This document shows, piece by piece, positions 9,590 to 17,819 of a stretch of DNA of 64,000 nucleotides (position 1 is the stretch's first letter; every line of letters begins with the position of its first letter). A model generated the notes under the pieces. That model was not told where the DNA came from, searched no databases, and worked only from the letters and a program-made list of their open reading frames with translations. Both the position numbers and the translations under genes were made by a program. This DNA is from Bacteroidales bacterium (GTDB taxonomy: Bacteria > Bacteroidota > Bacteroidia > Bacteroidales > UBA932), in NCBI GenBank assembly GCA_017619675.1, contig JAFZRX010000007.1, positions 123,382-187,381 on the forward strand. Direction: 5' to 3'.

Positions 9590-10621
9590 TTAACTGTTTC
9601 CCTTGATTAACTTTCTCAAAAACTTACAAAAATCCAAATATAGGAAAGTGATTCCATTTCTAGAATAATGACGGCGAAAATCTTTTATATAATTGAACCG
9701 TCCGTACTTCCTGACATGCAAATCATCTCTCACTGACATGTAGAAAAAACCACTGGCCTTTTCTAGTTTCTCATCAAAATCAACCAGCTCTGATATATTT
9801 AATTGACGAGGATATAGTATAAGATAATGCTTATATATGCGAATAATATAAAAACGAATGATTGATTCAAGAAACACCAGATTTGACTGATCTGTTACCG
9901 CTTTATTATCCTCATAATACTTGACCAGGTTCAATACTACCCTGTTCTCCATCCACATATTCTTTGAGCGGTACTCTATCCCTACGGTCTGTCCTTCCCT
10001 GCCTCTCAGATAATGATATAGTTTTTTCGGGTAATACATGGCAGTCCGGACACTGCTGAATGGTATTGTATCCCACTCCAGATCCGTATAGGATATCCCT
10101 TCAGTCTGGGTGTAGCCTATTGCCCTTAAAAAAGCGGTCTTATAGGTCAGATAGTAATGATGGATCCTGGTTATGCCTCTTTCCAGCAAGTCATTCAGGT
10201 TCAAAACTGTTCCGGAAGGGAGATTCAATGAAGAACGTATAAGGACATCACCTGATTCATTCACTGAAACCCATTCCGTGAACACTACGTCTACTTCGCA
10301 ACTTTGAAGAAAGGTGAGATAGTCCCGGCAATTATCACTGAAAGAATCGTCGGCATCCAGAATCTTGACATACTTTCCGGATGCCAGAGAGAGCCCCATA
10401 TTGACACAACTACCATATTGCCCATTCTCTTTCTCAATCACCCTGAAGACATCCGGACACCTGGACTCATACTCTTTTGCGATATCCTTGGAGCGATCTG
10501 TAGATCCGTCAATAATGACAAGAACTTCCAAATCATCTCTCTCTGACGGCAAAGAACCAAGACACGCTGCCAGGTAGCCTTCCATGTTATAAGTAGGAAC
10601 TATGATTGTCAGTGTCTTCAT
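9590..10621 (-). CDS. Family 2 glycosyltransferase
   Basis: 343 residues. GT-A fold start TLTIIVPTYNMEGYLAACLGSL, then VIIDGSTDRSKDIA and KILDADDSF (DxD site, ~residue 90). The ~100 C-terminal residues are rich in Arg, Tyr and aromatic residues, suggesting membrane association. It heads the three-gene unit with the cytidylyltransferase and SDR. Its codons are more A/T-rich than those of the hydrolase half of the window, as is common in surface-glycan genes gained by transfer. Sugar specificity unknown. Confidence 0.88.
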   Translation of the reverse strand: MKTLTIIVPTYNMEGYLAACLGSLPSERDDLEVLVIIDGSTDRSKDIAKEYESRCPDVFRVIEKENGQYGSCVNMGLSLASGKYVKILDADDSFSDNCRDYLTFLQSCEVDVVFTEWVSVNESGDVLIRSSLNLPSGTVLNLNDLLERGITRIHHYYLTYKTAFLRAIGYTQTEGISYTDLEWDTIPFSSVRTAMYYPKKLYHYLRGREGQTVGIEYRSKNMWMENRVVLNLVKYYEDNKAVTDQSNLVFLESIIRFYIIRIYKHYLILYPRQLNISELVDFDEKLEKASGFFYMSVRDDLHVRKYGRFNYIKDFRRHYSRNGITFLYLDFCKFLRKLIKGNS

Positions 10622-10695
10622 GCCGGATATTCAGTTCGGCAAATTTCTTAATTCTTTGTCAATAATACAATTCTAATAAGTTCCCCGTTTTTTCC

Positions 10696-10703
10696 TATAT
10701 TTG
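10696..10703 (+). promoter_or_regulatory. Promoter -7 box of lipoprotein 10724
   Basis: TATATTTG fits TAnnTTTG and ends 20 bp before the ATG at 10724. No good TTTG is seen at the standard distance upstream. Confidence 0.5.
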
Positions 10704-10723
10704 AAACCGACGAATCGTAATCC

Positions 10724-11632
10724 ATGAAGACAGTCTATAGGATTCTTGTTTCTTTCTTGATCATTGCTTCTTTGGCGTCCTGCGGCAAAGAGCAACTGCC
10801 ATCCATAGACTCTTTGATACAGGACGCGACCGAAACCCCTGAGATCCAGAGGTTTGTACCCCAGCAATTATTTCCACTCTCTTCCTTGGGGATAGGGCCT
10901 TATTCTAAAAATTCTCAAGGGATGGATATCTATAATGACGATATCTTGTTCCAGGCAGGTGTGGAGAACACGCTCATTCACCTGATCAGCTTAAAAGATT
11001 CTAAAGTTCTTGGCTCAGTAGAGTTCGCGACGCCAACAGGTGAACCATGCCATATGAACAATATTAATTGCGGCCCCAAGTATAACCTTGAAGACTCTTT
11101 CCCTATTCTATACCTGAGCCAGACGACAGACTCCAAGGCCTGTTTTGTATTAAGGATCAGCAACGATGCCAGCCATTACGAACTGATTCAAACGATCCGC
11201 TATGATGGAGCGGATCATTATAAAAGCAACAGCTCCTTCGACTGGTTCATTGATTTGCAGAATAACCTTATTTACACTTACGGCAAGTACAATGGCAACG
11301 CCAATCAAAGAGAAATAATGAAATTCAGTCTCCCTCCGCTGGAGAATAAAGAAGTCATTTTCACCGATAAAGACATACTTGACAGCTTTGTCCTGGACAA
11401 CCAGTCCATATACCAAGGCAGCAAAATAATTGACGGGTTATTGTATTGCCCTGTGGGCTACGGCAACACCCAACATCCAGGGCGCCTTATCATCATAGAT
11501 CTTGACAAGAAAGAAGTTGTCAACGATATTCCATTGAACTGCGGAGAGCCCGAATCAATAGGGCAATTTAAGAACGGGGCTATCATATGCGGTGGCGGCC
11601 GCAATCCACTTTACTATTTTATCCGGTTGTAG
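10724..11632 (+). CDS. Lipoprotein of unknown function, predicted beta-propeller (paralogue of 16852)
   Basis: 302 residues. Signal peptide with lipobox LASC, Cys at ~residue 20, so a membrane-anchored lipoprotein. The body has alternating strand-like segments of the type IHLISLKDSKVLGSVEF and LIIIDLDKKEVVNDI that look like propeller blades, plus conserved MNNINCG, DWFID and QSIYQGSK. It is clearly related over its full length to the product at 16852, and the two bracket the phosphonate operon on the opposite strand. Its stop lies directly against the convergent LicD gene (11633). No family name is recognised; a glycan- or protein-binding surface role is a guess. Confidence 0.75.
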   Translation: MKTVYRILVSFLIIASLASCGKEQLPSIDSLIQDATETPEIQRFVPQQLFPLSSLGIGPYSKNSQGMDIYNDDILFQAGVENTLIHLISLKDSKVLGSVEFATPTGEPCHMNNINCGPKYNLEDSFPILYLSQTTDSKACFVLRISNDASHYELIQTIRYDGADHYKSNSSFDWFIDLQNNLIYTYGKYNGNANQREIMKFSLPPLENKEVIFTDKDILDSFVLDNQSIYQGSKIIDGLLYCPVGYGNTQHPGRLIIIDLDKKEVVNDIPLNCGEPESIGQFKNGAIICGGGRNPLYYFIRL

Positions 11633-12454
11633 TTACTTTCTCCAATAGAACCTGTGGTTATGCCTTGGCTTGCGCTTGTCCTCCGGAGGTGGAACCATGT
11701 AATCGCCATAAATGTCAGTAAGGAACTCGTCGTAACCTTGTATTATTGAAAAGTCCTTTCCTTCAAAAGAGGCGGTTGTGAAGGACTCAAACACTTCTGT
11801 CCTCGTCCGGTTCCTCAGTCCATATACAGGAAAAACCATTAATCCGGCATTAGCGGTTGTGCCATATGGCGTCTTTTCCAATATTGACATCATCTTCCGC
11901 CATACGGCATTGGTGCTTCGCCAGCTGTACAAAAGTTTCTTCTTGAGAACACTCAGGTTTTTCCTGAATGTATATACAGACATAAACGGGCCTCTTCCCT
12001 GCCTTATCCTTTGATTCTCCTGCGTTAAATCCTGCATAGACTTAACAGTGCGCGAGAACTCTTCCATATCGTCAGGGACGCCGTCTATAGGCAGGACATC
12101 TATCCACAGGCCCAGATTACGCTGACGATATGTCCAACGCCACCTAGTTTTGCATCGAGTCTTCTCTATGTCCACTATCCGCCCAAAATTCAGGAAAGAA
12201 TTGCCTAATTCAGGGGCGAAACATTTTAAGCCTTTGCAGTTGAATGAGTGAATGAATCTTTCATACTCCGGCCTGGTCATCATAATATCCACATCGTCAT
12301 CCCATGGAATGAAACCCTTGTGACGTATAGCCCCCAACAGGGTGCCGAAGCCTAACGAGTATTTGATCCCATTCTCGTTGCAGAAAGAATCCACTTCTTC
12401 CAATATGCGGACAGAACCTTCTTTGATATCCTGTAATGTTAACAAACCTTTCAT
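11633..12454 (-). CDS. LicD family phosphotransferase (third copy)
   Basis: 273 residues with LicD signature [20 protein letters not shown] near residues 35-54, LWIDVLPIDGVP in the middle and YGDYMVPPPEDKRKPRHNH at the end. It follows the phosphonate operon at 56 bp on the same strand and probably has its own promoter (12492-12499). By position this is the best candidate for moving the CMP-activated phosphonate onto the glycan; LicD proteins move phospho-alcohols from CDP donors in known cases. It is closer in sequence to the copy at 6813 than to the copy at 5978. Confidence 0.9.
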   Translation of the reverse strand: MKGLLTLQDIKEGSVRILEEVDSFCNENGIKYSLGFGTLLGAIRHKGFIPWDDDVDIMMTRPEYERFIHSFNCKGLKCFAPELGNSFLNFGRIVDIEKTRCKTRWRWTYRQRNLGLWIDVLPIDGVPDDMEEFSRTVKSMQDLTQENQRIRQGRGPFMSVYTFRKNLSVLKKKLLYSWRSTNAVWRKMMSILEKTPYGTTANAGLMVFPVYGLRNRTRTEVFESFTTASFEGKDFSIIQGYDEFLTDIYGDYMVPPPEDKRKPRHNHRFYWRK

Positions 12455-12491
12455 AAAAAAGACTAAAAAAGGGATAGAGCCTAAGTCTCAG

Positions 12492-12499
12492 CAAATATA
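12492..12499 (-). promoter_or_regulatory. Promoter -7 box of the third licD gene
   Basis: TATATTTG on the minus strand, in the 56-bp gap between the dehydrogenase stop and the LicD start, 37 bp before the ATG at 12454. It indicates that this licD can be transcribed apart from the phosphonate genes. Confidence 0.5.
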
Positions 12500-12510
12500 A
12501 ATCTTTGGAA

Positions 12511-13608
12511 TTATTTATCCTGCAATATTTTATAATAAATCTGATTTATAGCATCAGTCCCTAATGAAACCGGATTATTCTTCAAACGGATTGGATTAAC
12601 AGCACTGACCAAGGTTTCCAGATCATTTTCGATATTATCAGAAGAAGGACTGTTCAGATCCAGATCCTTAAGAACAGTTCTAAAGAAACACAACGCCTGC
12701 CGGACATCTGTTGTTCCTAAAGCCCCGGCTATGCTTTGAAATGTTTCACTTAGATACTTCTCCCCCCGAATATCTTTACACAACGAGATATTGGATATCA
12801 TATACTCCCAGATGTCCGGGAGACATACGGCAACGGCGTGACCGTGAGGAAGTCCATACATTGAAGTCAGCTTGTAACTGAACGCGTGGGGGGCGGTAGT
12901 CTGAGTTATACAGATAGCCCTGCCTGAGTAATTGGCAGCAAGCATTATTCTTTCAGCCGCCTCAGCCGAATTGTTAAAGATATAATCCCTCCAGTTCTGA
13001 ATAATGGTCTCAACGGCAATCCTGGAGTATTCCTTACTCTCATCCGTAGAATTCACTGACCACCAGGATTCTATTCCCTGGCAGAGAGCATCCATCATGG
13101 TGCACTTCTTCTGATAAAGAGGTAATGTCTCCAATACTTCAGGCTCCAGAATGGCTATGTCCGGAACGATGCTGTCGTGGGTTACACTTTGCTTTTTCCC
13201 GTCGTAATAAATCACAGCGAAACGAGTGGACTCGCTCCCTGTCCCTGCCGTTGTAGGGATTGCTATCAGTTTTACGCCAGTATCTTCATATGGCTGATCC
13301 AGGTAGAGGCCGCTTTCTGACATCCGGCAATAAAGCTTAATACATTTGGCGACATCTATCGCGCTTCCTCCTCCTACTGCCAGAAGGGTGTCGCATTGTT
13401 CTGAATTAAAAAGAATGACTCCCTCACATACTGATTCGTAAAGAGGGTTTGAAGAGAACCGGTCAAACTTTACATAAGGGACACGGATTGATTCAATCTC
13501 TTTCTTTATACTCAAATATGGGAAAGAGCTGTCACATACAACCATAACCTTGGAGGCCCCCTCCAAAGCCTCAGTTAAACGCTCTATGCCGAAGAAAATG
13601 GTCTGCAT
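12511..13608 (-). CDS. Iron-type alcohol dehydrogenase, probable phosphonoacetaldehyde reductase
   Basis: 365 residues, group III Fe-alcohol dehydrogenase. The cofactor motif LAVGGGSAIDVAK is at residues ~78-90, IPTTAGTGSE near 120, and metal-site residues can be seen in MMDALCQGIES, APHAFSY and LPHGHAVA. In classical members the second segment reads DALxHxxE; here that His is Gln, so metal binding may be altered. The gene lies 2 bp after phosphonopyruvate decarboxylase, where capsule phosphonate loci usually have the AEP transaminase. The inferred reaction is NAD(P)H reduction of phosphonoacetaldehyde to 2-hydroxyethylphosphonate, as PhpC does in phosphinothricin producers. Confidence 0.8.
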   Translation of the reverse strand: MQTIFFGIERLTEALEGASKVMVVCDSSFPYLSIKKEIESIRVPYVKFDRFSSNPLYESVCEGVILFNSEQCDTLLAVGGGSAIDVAKCIKLYCRMSESGLYLDQPYEDTGVKLIAIPTTAGTGSESTRFAVIYYDGKKQSVTHDSIVPDIAILEPEVLETLPLYQKKCTMMDALCQGIESWWSVNSTDESKEYSRIAVETIIQNWRDYIFNNSAEAAERIMLAANYSGRAICITQTTAPHAFSYKLTSMYGLPHGHAVAVCLPDIWEYMISNISLCKDIRGEKYLSETFQSIAGALGTTDVRQALCFFRTVLKDLDLNSPSSDNIENDLETLVSAVNPIRLKNNPVSLGTDAINQIYYKILQDK

Positions 13609-13610
13609 GA

Positions 13611-14738
13611 CTAACTGTCTTTCAAAAAGGACATCAAGGCTTCCTTATTCTGAACTGGAGTTGTTGTAGGGCGGCCTAAATCTTTGCGATTGCCCTTCCT
13701 GACCTTAATCTCAATAAATACCGGCCCCTCCAGATTCTTCGCTTCGCTCAGAATGACATTTAAATCCGCTTTGTTGTCCACGCTATAAACATGAGGATAC
13801 CCGACAGATTTTGCCACAGACGGCAAGTCAATTCTGAGGCCGACGGTCGGTTGTCCGCCAACTGAATCGTGAGCGCCATTATTAAAGACTACGTGCACGT
13901 AATTCTTTGGGGATTTGCTGGCAATAATTGCCATTCCTCCCATATGCATAATGCAGGCGCCATCGCCATCAAAACACCAGACCTTTCTGTCAGTCTTCTC
14001 CAAAGCTATTCCTAGGGCGATCTGGGATGCGTGCCCCATTGAACCTACCGTCAGGAAATCCCTTTCGTGGTTCTGCCCCATGGCGACTCTGTACTCGAAC
14101 AGTTCCCTGCTGATCATTCCCGTTGTTGAAACAATAATATCTTTGTCTCCGAGTACAGATGCAACAGAGCCTATGGCTTCCTCCCGGGACATAGGATAAA
14201 AGGCCACATCGCTTGTTAAAGGATATGGTTCAAAGGTGTCTTTCTCTACAACTAAAGCCACTGTTTCTTTCGACTCAGACATATGGCTGATCAATAGGGA
14301 AATCTGTTCTGAGGCTTTTGCTTCATCTTTACTAAGAACCTGATACTTGATCCCCATCACATCCAACAAATCAGTAGTTATCTTTCCTTGTTTGACATGT
14401 TGAGGCTCATCATGAACGCCGGGCTGGCCGCGCCATCCAATCAATAAAAAGACGGGGATACTGTAGACTTCCTTATCCGTCAATGACGCGAGAGGATTGA
14501 CAGTGTTACCCTCCCCCGAATTCTGCATATACACCATGCCTGGTTTTCCTGTAGCAAGATAATGACCGGCGGCCAAGGCTACAGCAGATCCCTCATTGGC
14601 AGCAATGATGTTGTGGCTCTCGTCAACAGTATCAAAAATATATGCGCAGATGTTTTTTAACAGGCTGTCAGGGACTCCCGCAAAAAAGTTGATACCATTG
14701 TCACATAATGTATCAATGAAAAACTTAGGGCTTATCAT
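13611..14738 (-). CDS. aepY: Phosphonopyruvate decarboxylase
   Basis: 375 residues, TPP-dependent. The activating Glu lies in AANEGSAVALAAGHY (~residue 48), the substrate loop GWRGQPGVHDEPQH is typical of phosphonopyruvate/sulfopyruvate decarboxylases, and the TPP motif GDGACIMHMGG with the later FNNGAHDSVGGQP is present (~residues 258-295). It removes CO2 from phosphonopyruvate to give phosphonoacetaldehyde, which makes the unfavourable PEP mutase step irreversible. It lies between the mutase and the dehydrogenase with 2-bp gaps on both sides. The neighbouring mutase excludes the sulfopyruvate alternative. Confidence 0.92.
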   Translation of the reverse strand: MISPKFFIDTLCDNGINFFAGVPDSLLKNICAYIFDTVDESHNIIAANEGSAVALAAGHYLATGKPGMVYMQNSGEGNTVNPLASLTDKEVYSIPVFLLIGWRGQPGVHDEPQHVKQGKITTDLLDVMGIKYQVLSKDEAKASEQISLLISHMSESKETVALVVEKDTFEPYPLTSDVAFYPMSREEAIGSVASVLGDKDIIVSTTGMISRELFEYRVAMGQNHERDFLTVGSMGHASQIALGIALEKTDRKVWCFDGDGACIMHMGGMAIIASKSPKNYVHVVFNNGAHDSVGGQPTVGLRIDLPSVAKSVGYPHVYSVDNKADLNVILSEAKNLEGPVFIEIKVRKGNRKDLGRPTTTPVQNKEALMSFLKDS

Positions 14739-14740
14739 CT

Positions 14741-16750
14741 CTATTCTTCAGGTATCAAGGTAATAATGTCTTTGATGGACATACAGATGTCGTCACACTC
14801 TTTAGCCCTATGGTGTTCAAGAATGGTCCTGGCCGCATTCTGCATAGCAGGGAATCCACTTCTGGTAAGCTGGTTGGCATAGATGACCACGTTTACGCCA
14901 ATCTGACGGAATTCGTCTTCAGTTACAGAATTGAAAGAGGTTGGGACTACAACGATGTATGTCGAAGAATCCTCTTTCCTGAACTTATTGACAAATTCGA
15001 AAATCTCAGCAGGATCTTTTTTTCTGGAATGTATCATAATGGCATCGGCGCCCGCCTTCACATAAGAGAAAGCTCTAGTAAGGGCATCTTCCATCCCTTG
15101 TTCAAGAATAAGACTCTCGATACGGGCGCAGATCATGAAATCGCGCGTTTTCTGAGCAGCCTTGCCTGCCGTAATCTTAGTGCAGAAGTTCTCTATTGTG
15201 TCCTGTGTCTGTTTTACTTCCGTTCCAAACAAAGAGTTCTTCTTAAGGCCGGTTTTATCCTCTATGATAACCATGGACACACCCATTCGCTCCAGGGATC
15301 TGACTGTATAGATGAAGTGCTCTGTAAGGCCGCCGGTATCTCCGTCAAAGATAATTGGCTTTGTGGTAACCTCCATGATATCATCAATGGTGCGGAATCT
15401 AGAAGTCATATCTACCAATTCAATGTCAGGCTTTCCTTTAGCTGTAGAATCGCAAAGAGACGATATCCACATTGCATCAAACTGATAGGTCTTTCCATCC
15501 TGAAGGACTGTAGTCTTCTCAGCTATAAGACCGGTAATGCCACTATGAGCCTCTATTGCAGTAACCAGGCCTTTCATGTTAAGGAGTTTCTTCAGTCTAC
15601 CTCTCCGGAGGTCAGGCATAGCGAGTTCCGCCCTGTTCCTCTTATCCAATTCCTTGAGCTTAGGATCTGATGAATATGGATATTCTACCAGTTGTCCACC
15701 GTACTCATTAAGGATATTGATAACCTCCTGGCGTATCGGCTTTTGAAAACCGTTTACCCAATCATCTCCGTGAACGACATAATCAGGTTTCAATGCTCTA
15801 AGGTTATCGGCATAGCTTAATGTCTTTTGTTCCACAACCCTCTCAACTCCGGCAATATTGGAAATCAAGGCCTTACGTTCTTCAAAAGGCACGAGTGGAA
15901 ACCTTTTATAACTGGCGACAGCTTCATCCGACAAGACTCCAACAATCAATTTACCCAAGCGCCTGGCCCGTTTTATTATTGCAATATGGCCGGAATGGAT
16001 AAAATCTGTCGAAAAACACATATAAACTGTTCGGTCGTCCACCATTCTGAGCCGTTCTGTAATTATACTGAGATCATCTGGGGTGTCAATTTCAGAACAA
16101 AGCATATCTTTGACATCTAGAGGTTTGATTATGCATTTGTCTGATACTTCGTTGAATGCCTTCTCTGCATAACAATTCACTTTATCGGCTTCACAGAAGT
16201 TCTCAATTGCTTTCAACCAGACCAGCCAATCCGCTATTTTGAGTTTATACAGAGGCTGTGCGGCCATGGCGTTGTCAAAGAACTCAATTCCAACCTTTTC
16301 AATTAATCCGTCTTTAATGACAGCCTTGAAATCTTTCTCAGGCAATGGCAATGTACTGCTTACCGCCATGCAACTCTCCGGACTATTGATAACTGTTTCG
16401 AAAACAAGATTTTCAAATACCAAGTCTCCGTGCATCAAAACAATATCGTCATCTTTCAGGAATTCCCTGGCGCAATAGATGCTGTAGATATAGTTGGTCT
16501 TGTCATAAACCGGATTATTGACAAATGTTATCTTGAGCGGTAGTTGCAAAAAGTTGCAATAATCGATAAGAACTTTATCATAGTAACCGGTTGTCATAAC
16601 AACCTCTTTAATCCCATATTCAGATATTTGCCTCAACTGCCGGCTGAGAATAGTGTTATTATGAGAAACCTCAGTCATACATTTAGGATGCTCGCTAGAT
16701 AACACCCCCATCCTTCGTCCTAATCCAGAGTTAAGTATAAGCGCCTTCAT
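14741..16750 (-). CDS. aepX: Tri-domain phosphonate enzyme: LicC-like NTP transferase, cytidylyltransferase-like domain, PEP mutase
   Basis: 669 residues. Residues 1-~235: sugar-nucleotidyltransferase fold with LILNSGLGRRMG and EHPKCMTEV, like LicC/PntC. Residues ~240-370: a second nucleotidyltransferase-type domain with the HxGH-like HSGH and VLSDEAVASYKR. Residues ~385-669: PEP mutase of the isocitrate-lyase superfamily, with FDGDTGG for metal binding and EDKTGLKKNS, the segment that separates PEP mutases from lyases. The enzyme should convert PEP to phosphonopyruvate and also attach CMP to the finished phosphonate. It heads the operon; promoter box at 16784-16791. Two-domain versions are known; two nucleotidyl domains ahead of the mutase is less usual. 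Confidence 0.9.
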   Translation of the reverse strand: MKALILNSGLGRRMGVLSSEHPKCMTEVSHNNTILSRQLRQISEYGIKEVVMTTGYYDKVLIDYCNFLQLPLKITFVNNPVYDKTNYIYSIYCAREFLKDDDIVLMHGDLVFENLVFETVINSPESCMAVSSTLPLPEKDFKAVIKDGLIEKVGIEFFDNAMAAQPLYKLKIADWLVWLKAIENFCEADKVNCYAEKAFNEVSDKCIIKPLDVKDMLCSEIDTPDDLSIITERLRMVDDRTVYMCFSTDFIHSGHIAIIKRARRLGKLIVGVLSDEAVASYKRFPLVPFEERKALISNIAGVERVVEQKTLSYADNLRALKPDYVVHGDDWVNGFQKPIRQEVINILNEYGGQLVEYPYSSDPKLKELDKRNRAELAMPDLRRGRLKKLLNMKGLVTAIEAHSGITGLIAEKTTVLQDGKTYQFDAMWISSLCDSTAKGKPDIELVDMTSRFRTIDDIMEVTTKPIIFDGDTGGLTEHFIYTVRSLERMGVSMVIIEDKTGLKKNSLFGTEVKQTQDTIENFCTKITAGKAAQKTRDFMICARIESLILEQGMEDALTRAFSYVKAGADAIMIHSRKKDPAEIFEFVNKFRKEDSSTYIVVVPTSFNSVTEDEFRQIGVNVVIYANQLTRSGFPAMQNAARTILEHHRAKECDDICMSIKDIITLIPEE

Positions 16751-16783
16751 TATTACAAAACAACTTTAAGGTCCCTAAATATA

Positions 16784-16791
16784 CAAATATA
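16784..16791 (-). promoter_or_regulatory. Promoter -7 box of the phosphonate operon
   Basis: TATATTTG on the minus strand, 33 bp before the ATG at 16750. It faces away from the -7 box of lipoprotein 16852 in a short divergent region rich in A and T. Confidence 0.55.
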
Positions 16792-16834
16792 GTTAAAGAA
16801 TTAATCCTCTTTTATTTATTTGGTCAAATCTTCA

Positions 16835-16842
16835 TATATTTG
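16835..16842 (+). promoter_or_regulatory. Promoter -7 box of lipoprotein 16852
   Basis: TATATTTG on the plus strand. It overlaps the TTG codon at 16840 that would otherwise extend the reading frame, so that TTG cannot be the start. Transcription would begin near 16849, only a few bases before the ATG. Confidence 0.55.
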
Positions 16843-16851
16843 AAGAAATGC

Positions 16852-17772
16852 ATGATTATTATGTTCCGACCTCTTGGTTTTCTTGCCATATTACTGATTG
16901 CCTCTCCTCTATGTTCCTGCGGGAAGGAACCCCTTTCTCCTGCAGAGAAGAAGGTAGACCCGAAGATTGAAGTTGACGAAACGGTACCCCAGTATACTCT
17001 CAAAGGTTTGTTCAGGATGTCCGTATTTGGTGTCTCCCTTTTTACAAAGAACTCACAAGGCATGGATATCGCGGATGACCGGTTCCTCATCCAGTCGGGC
17101 ACTGATGACAACACTATCCATATCATTGATCTGGATAACATGAAAGCCGTCGGTTCTCTGGGATTCAAGGCACCTAATGGAGAGTCTTCGCATATGAACA
17201 ATATCAACTGCGGCAACAAATTATCCCCTTCTGACCAATTCCCTATCTTATATATCAGTCAAACTCAAAAGTCGCATGCCTGTTTCGTGATCAAGGTATC
17301 TGATGACGCACAGTCATATGAAGTGCTCCAAACTATCAAGTACATAGGAAAGGGCCATTATCATAACAATTGTTCTTACGACTGGTTCATAGATTTGGAG
17401 AATCAATTCATTTACACCTACGGGCACTATAACGGTAACAGGGAGAAGAGAGAAATCATGAAATTCCCGCTCCCCTCTTTGGACGAAACTGAAGTTACCT
17501 ATACTGATGATGATATCCTTGACAGTTTTGTGCTGGAGAATCAGTCCATTTACCAGGGCAGTAAGATTATCAACGGACTGTTATATGCTCCTGTCGGAGC
17601 AGGAAGCGCCCTTTATCCAAGCCGTCTGATCATTATCGATCTCGATAATAAGGAAGTAGTTGAAGATATTACTCTAAACTGCGGTGAGCCGGAAGCGATA
17701 GGAAAGTATAAGAATGGTGCCATCATATGCAGAGGCGGCTGGGATCCCTATTATTACTTAATCACCTTATAG
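16852..17772 (+). CDS. Lipoprotein of unknown function, predicted beta-propeller (paralogue of 10724)
   Basis: About 306 residues. Start taken at ATG 16852 (16861 is also possible) because upstream codons lie in the promoter box. Hydrophobic leader with lipobox CSCG. It shares with the 10724 product the sequences KNSQGMDI, HMNNINCG, DWFID, YTYG.YNGN, DDILDSFVL and QSIYQGSK, and the same length, which shows a gene duplication. It stands directly divergent from the phosphonate operon and 47 bp before the MBOAT gene. Strand-rich repeats suggest a propeller; function unknown. The pair could be surface proteins that recognise the phosphonate glycan, but nothing in sequence proves it. Confidence 0.75.
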   Translation: MIIMFRPLGFLAILLIASPLCSCGKEPLSPAEKKVDPKIEVDETVPQYTLKGLFRMSVFGVSLFTKNSQGMDIADDRFLIQSGTDDNTIHIIDLDNMKAVGSLGFKAPNGESSHMNNINCGNKLSPSDQFPILYISQTQKSHACFVIKVSDDAQSYEVLQTIKYIGKGHYHNNCSYDWFIDLENQFIYTYGHYNGNREKREIMKFPLPSLDETEVTYTDDDILDSFVLENQSIYQGSKIINGLLYAPVGAGSALYPSRLIIIDLDNKEVVEDITLNCGEPEAIGKYKNGAIICRGGWDPYYYLITL

Positions 17773-17788
17773 CCTGCTGTTTTTTTAG

Positions 17789-17796
17789 TATCTTTG
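17789..17796 (+). promoter_or_regulatory. Promoter -7 box of the MBOAT gene
   Basis: TATCTTTG between the lipoprotein stop and the MBOAT start, 23 bp before ATG 17820; it suggests that the MBOAT/SGNH pair has its own promoter. Confidence 0.5.
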
Positions 17797-17819
17797 GCGT
17801 CGCAATCAAGTACTGAATC

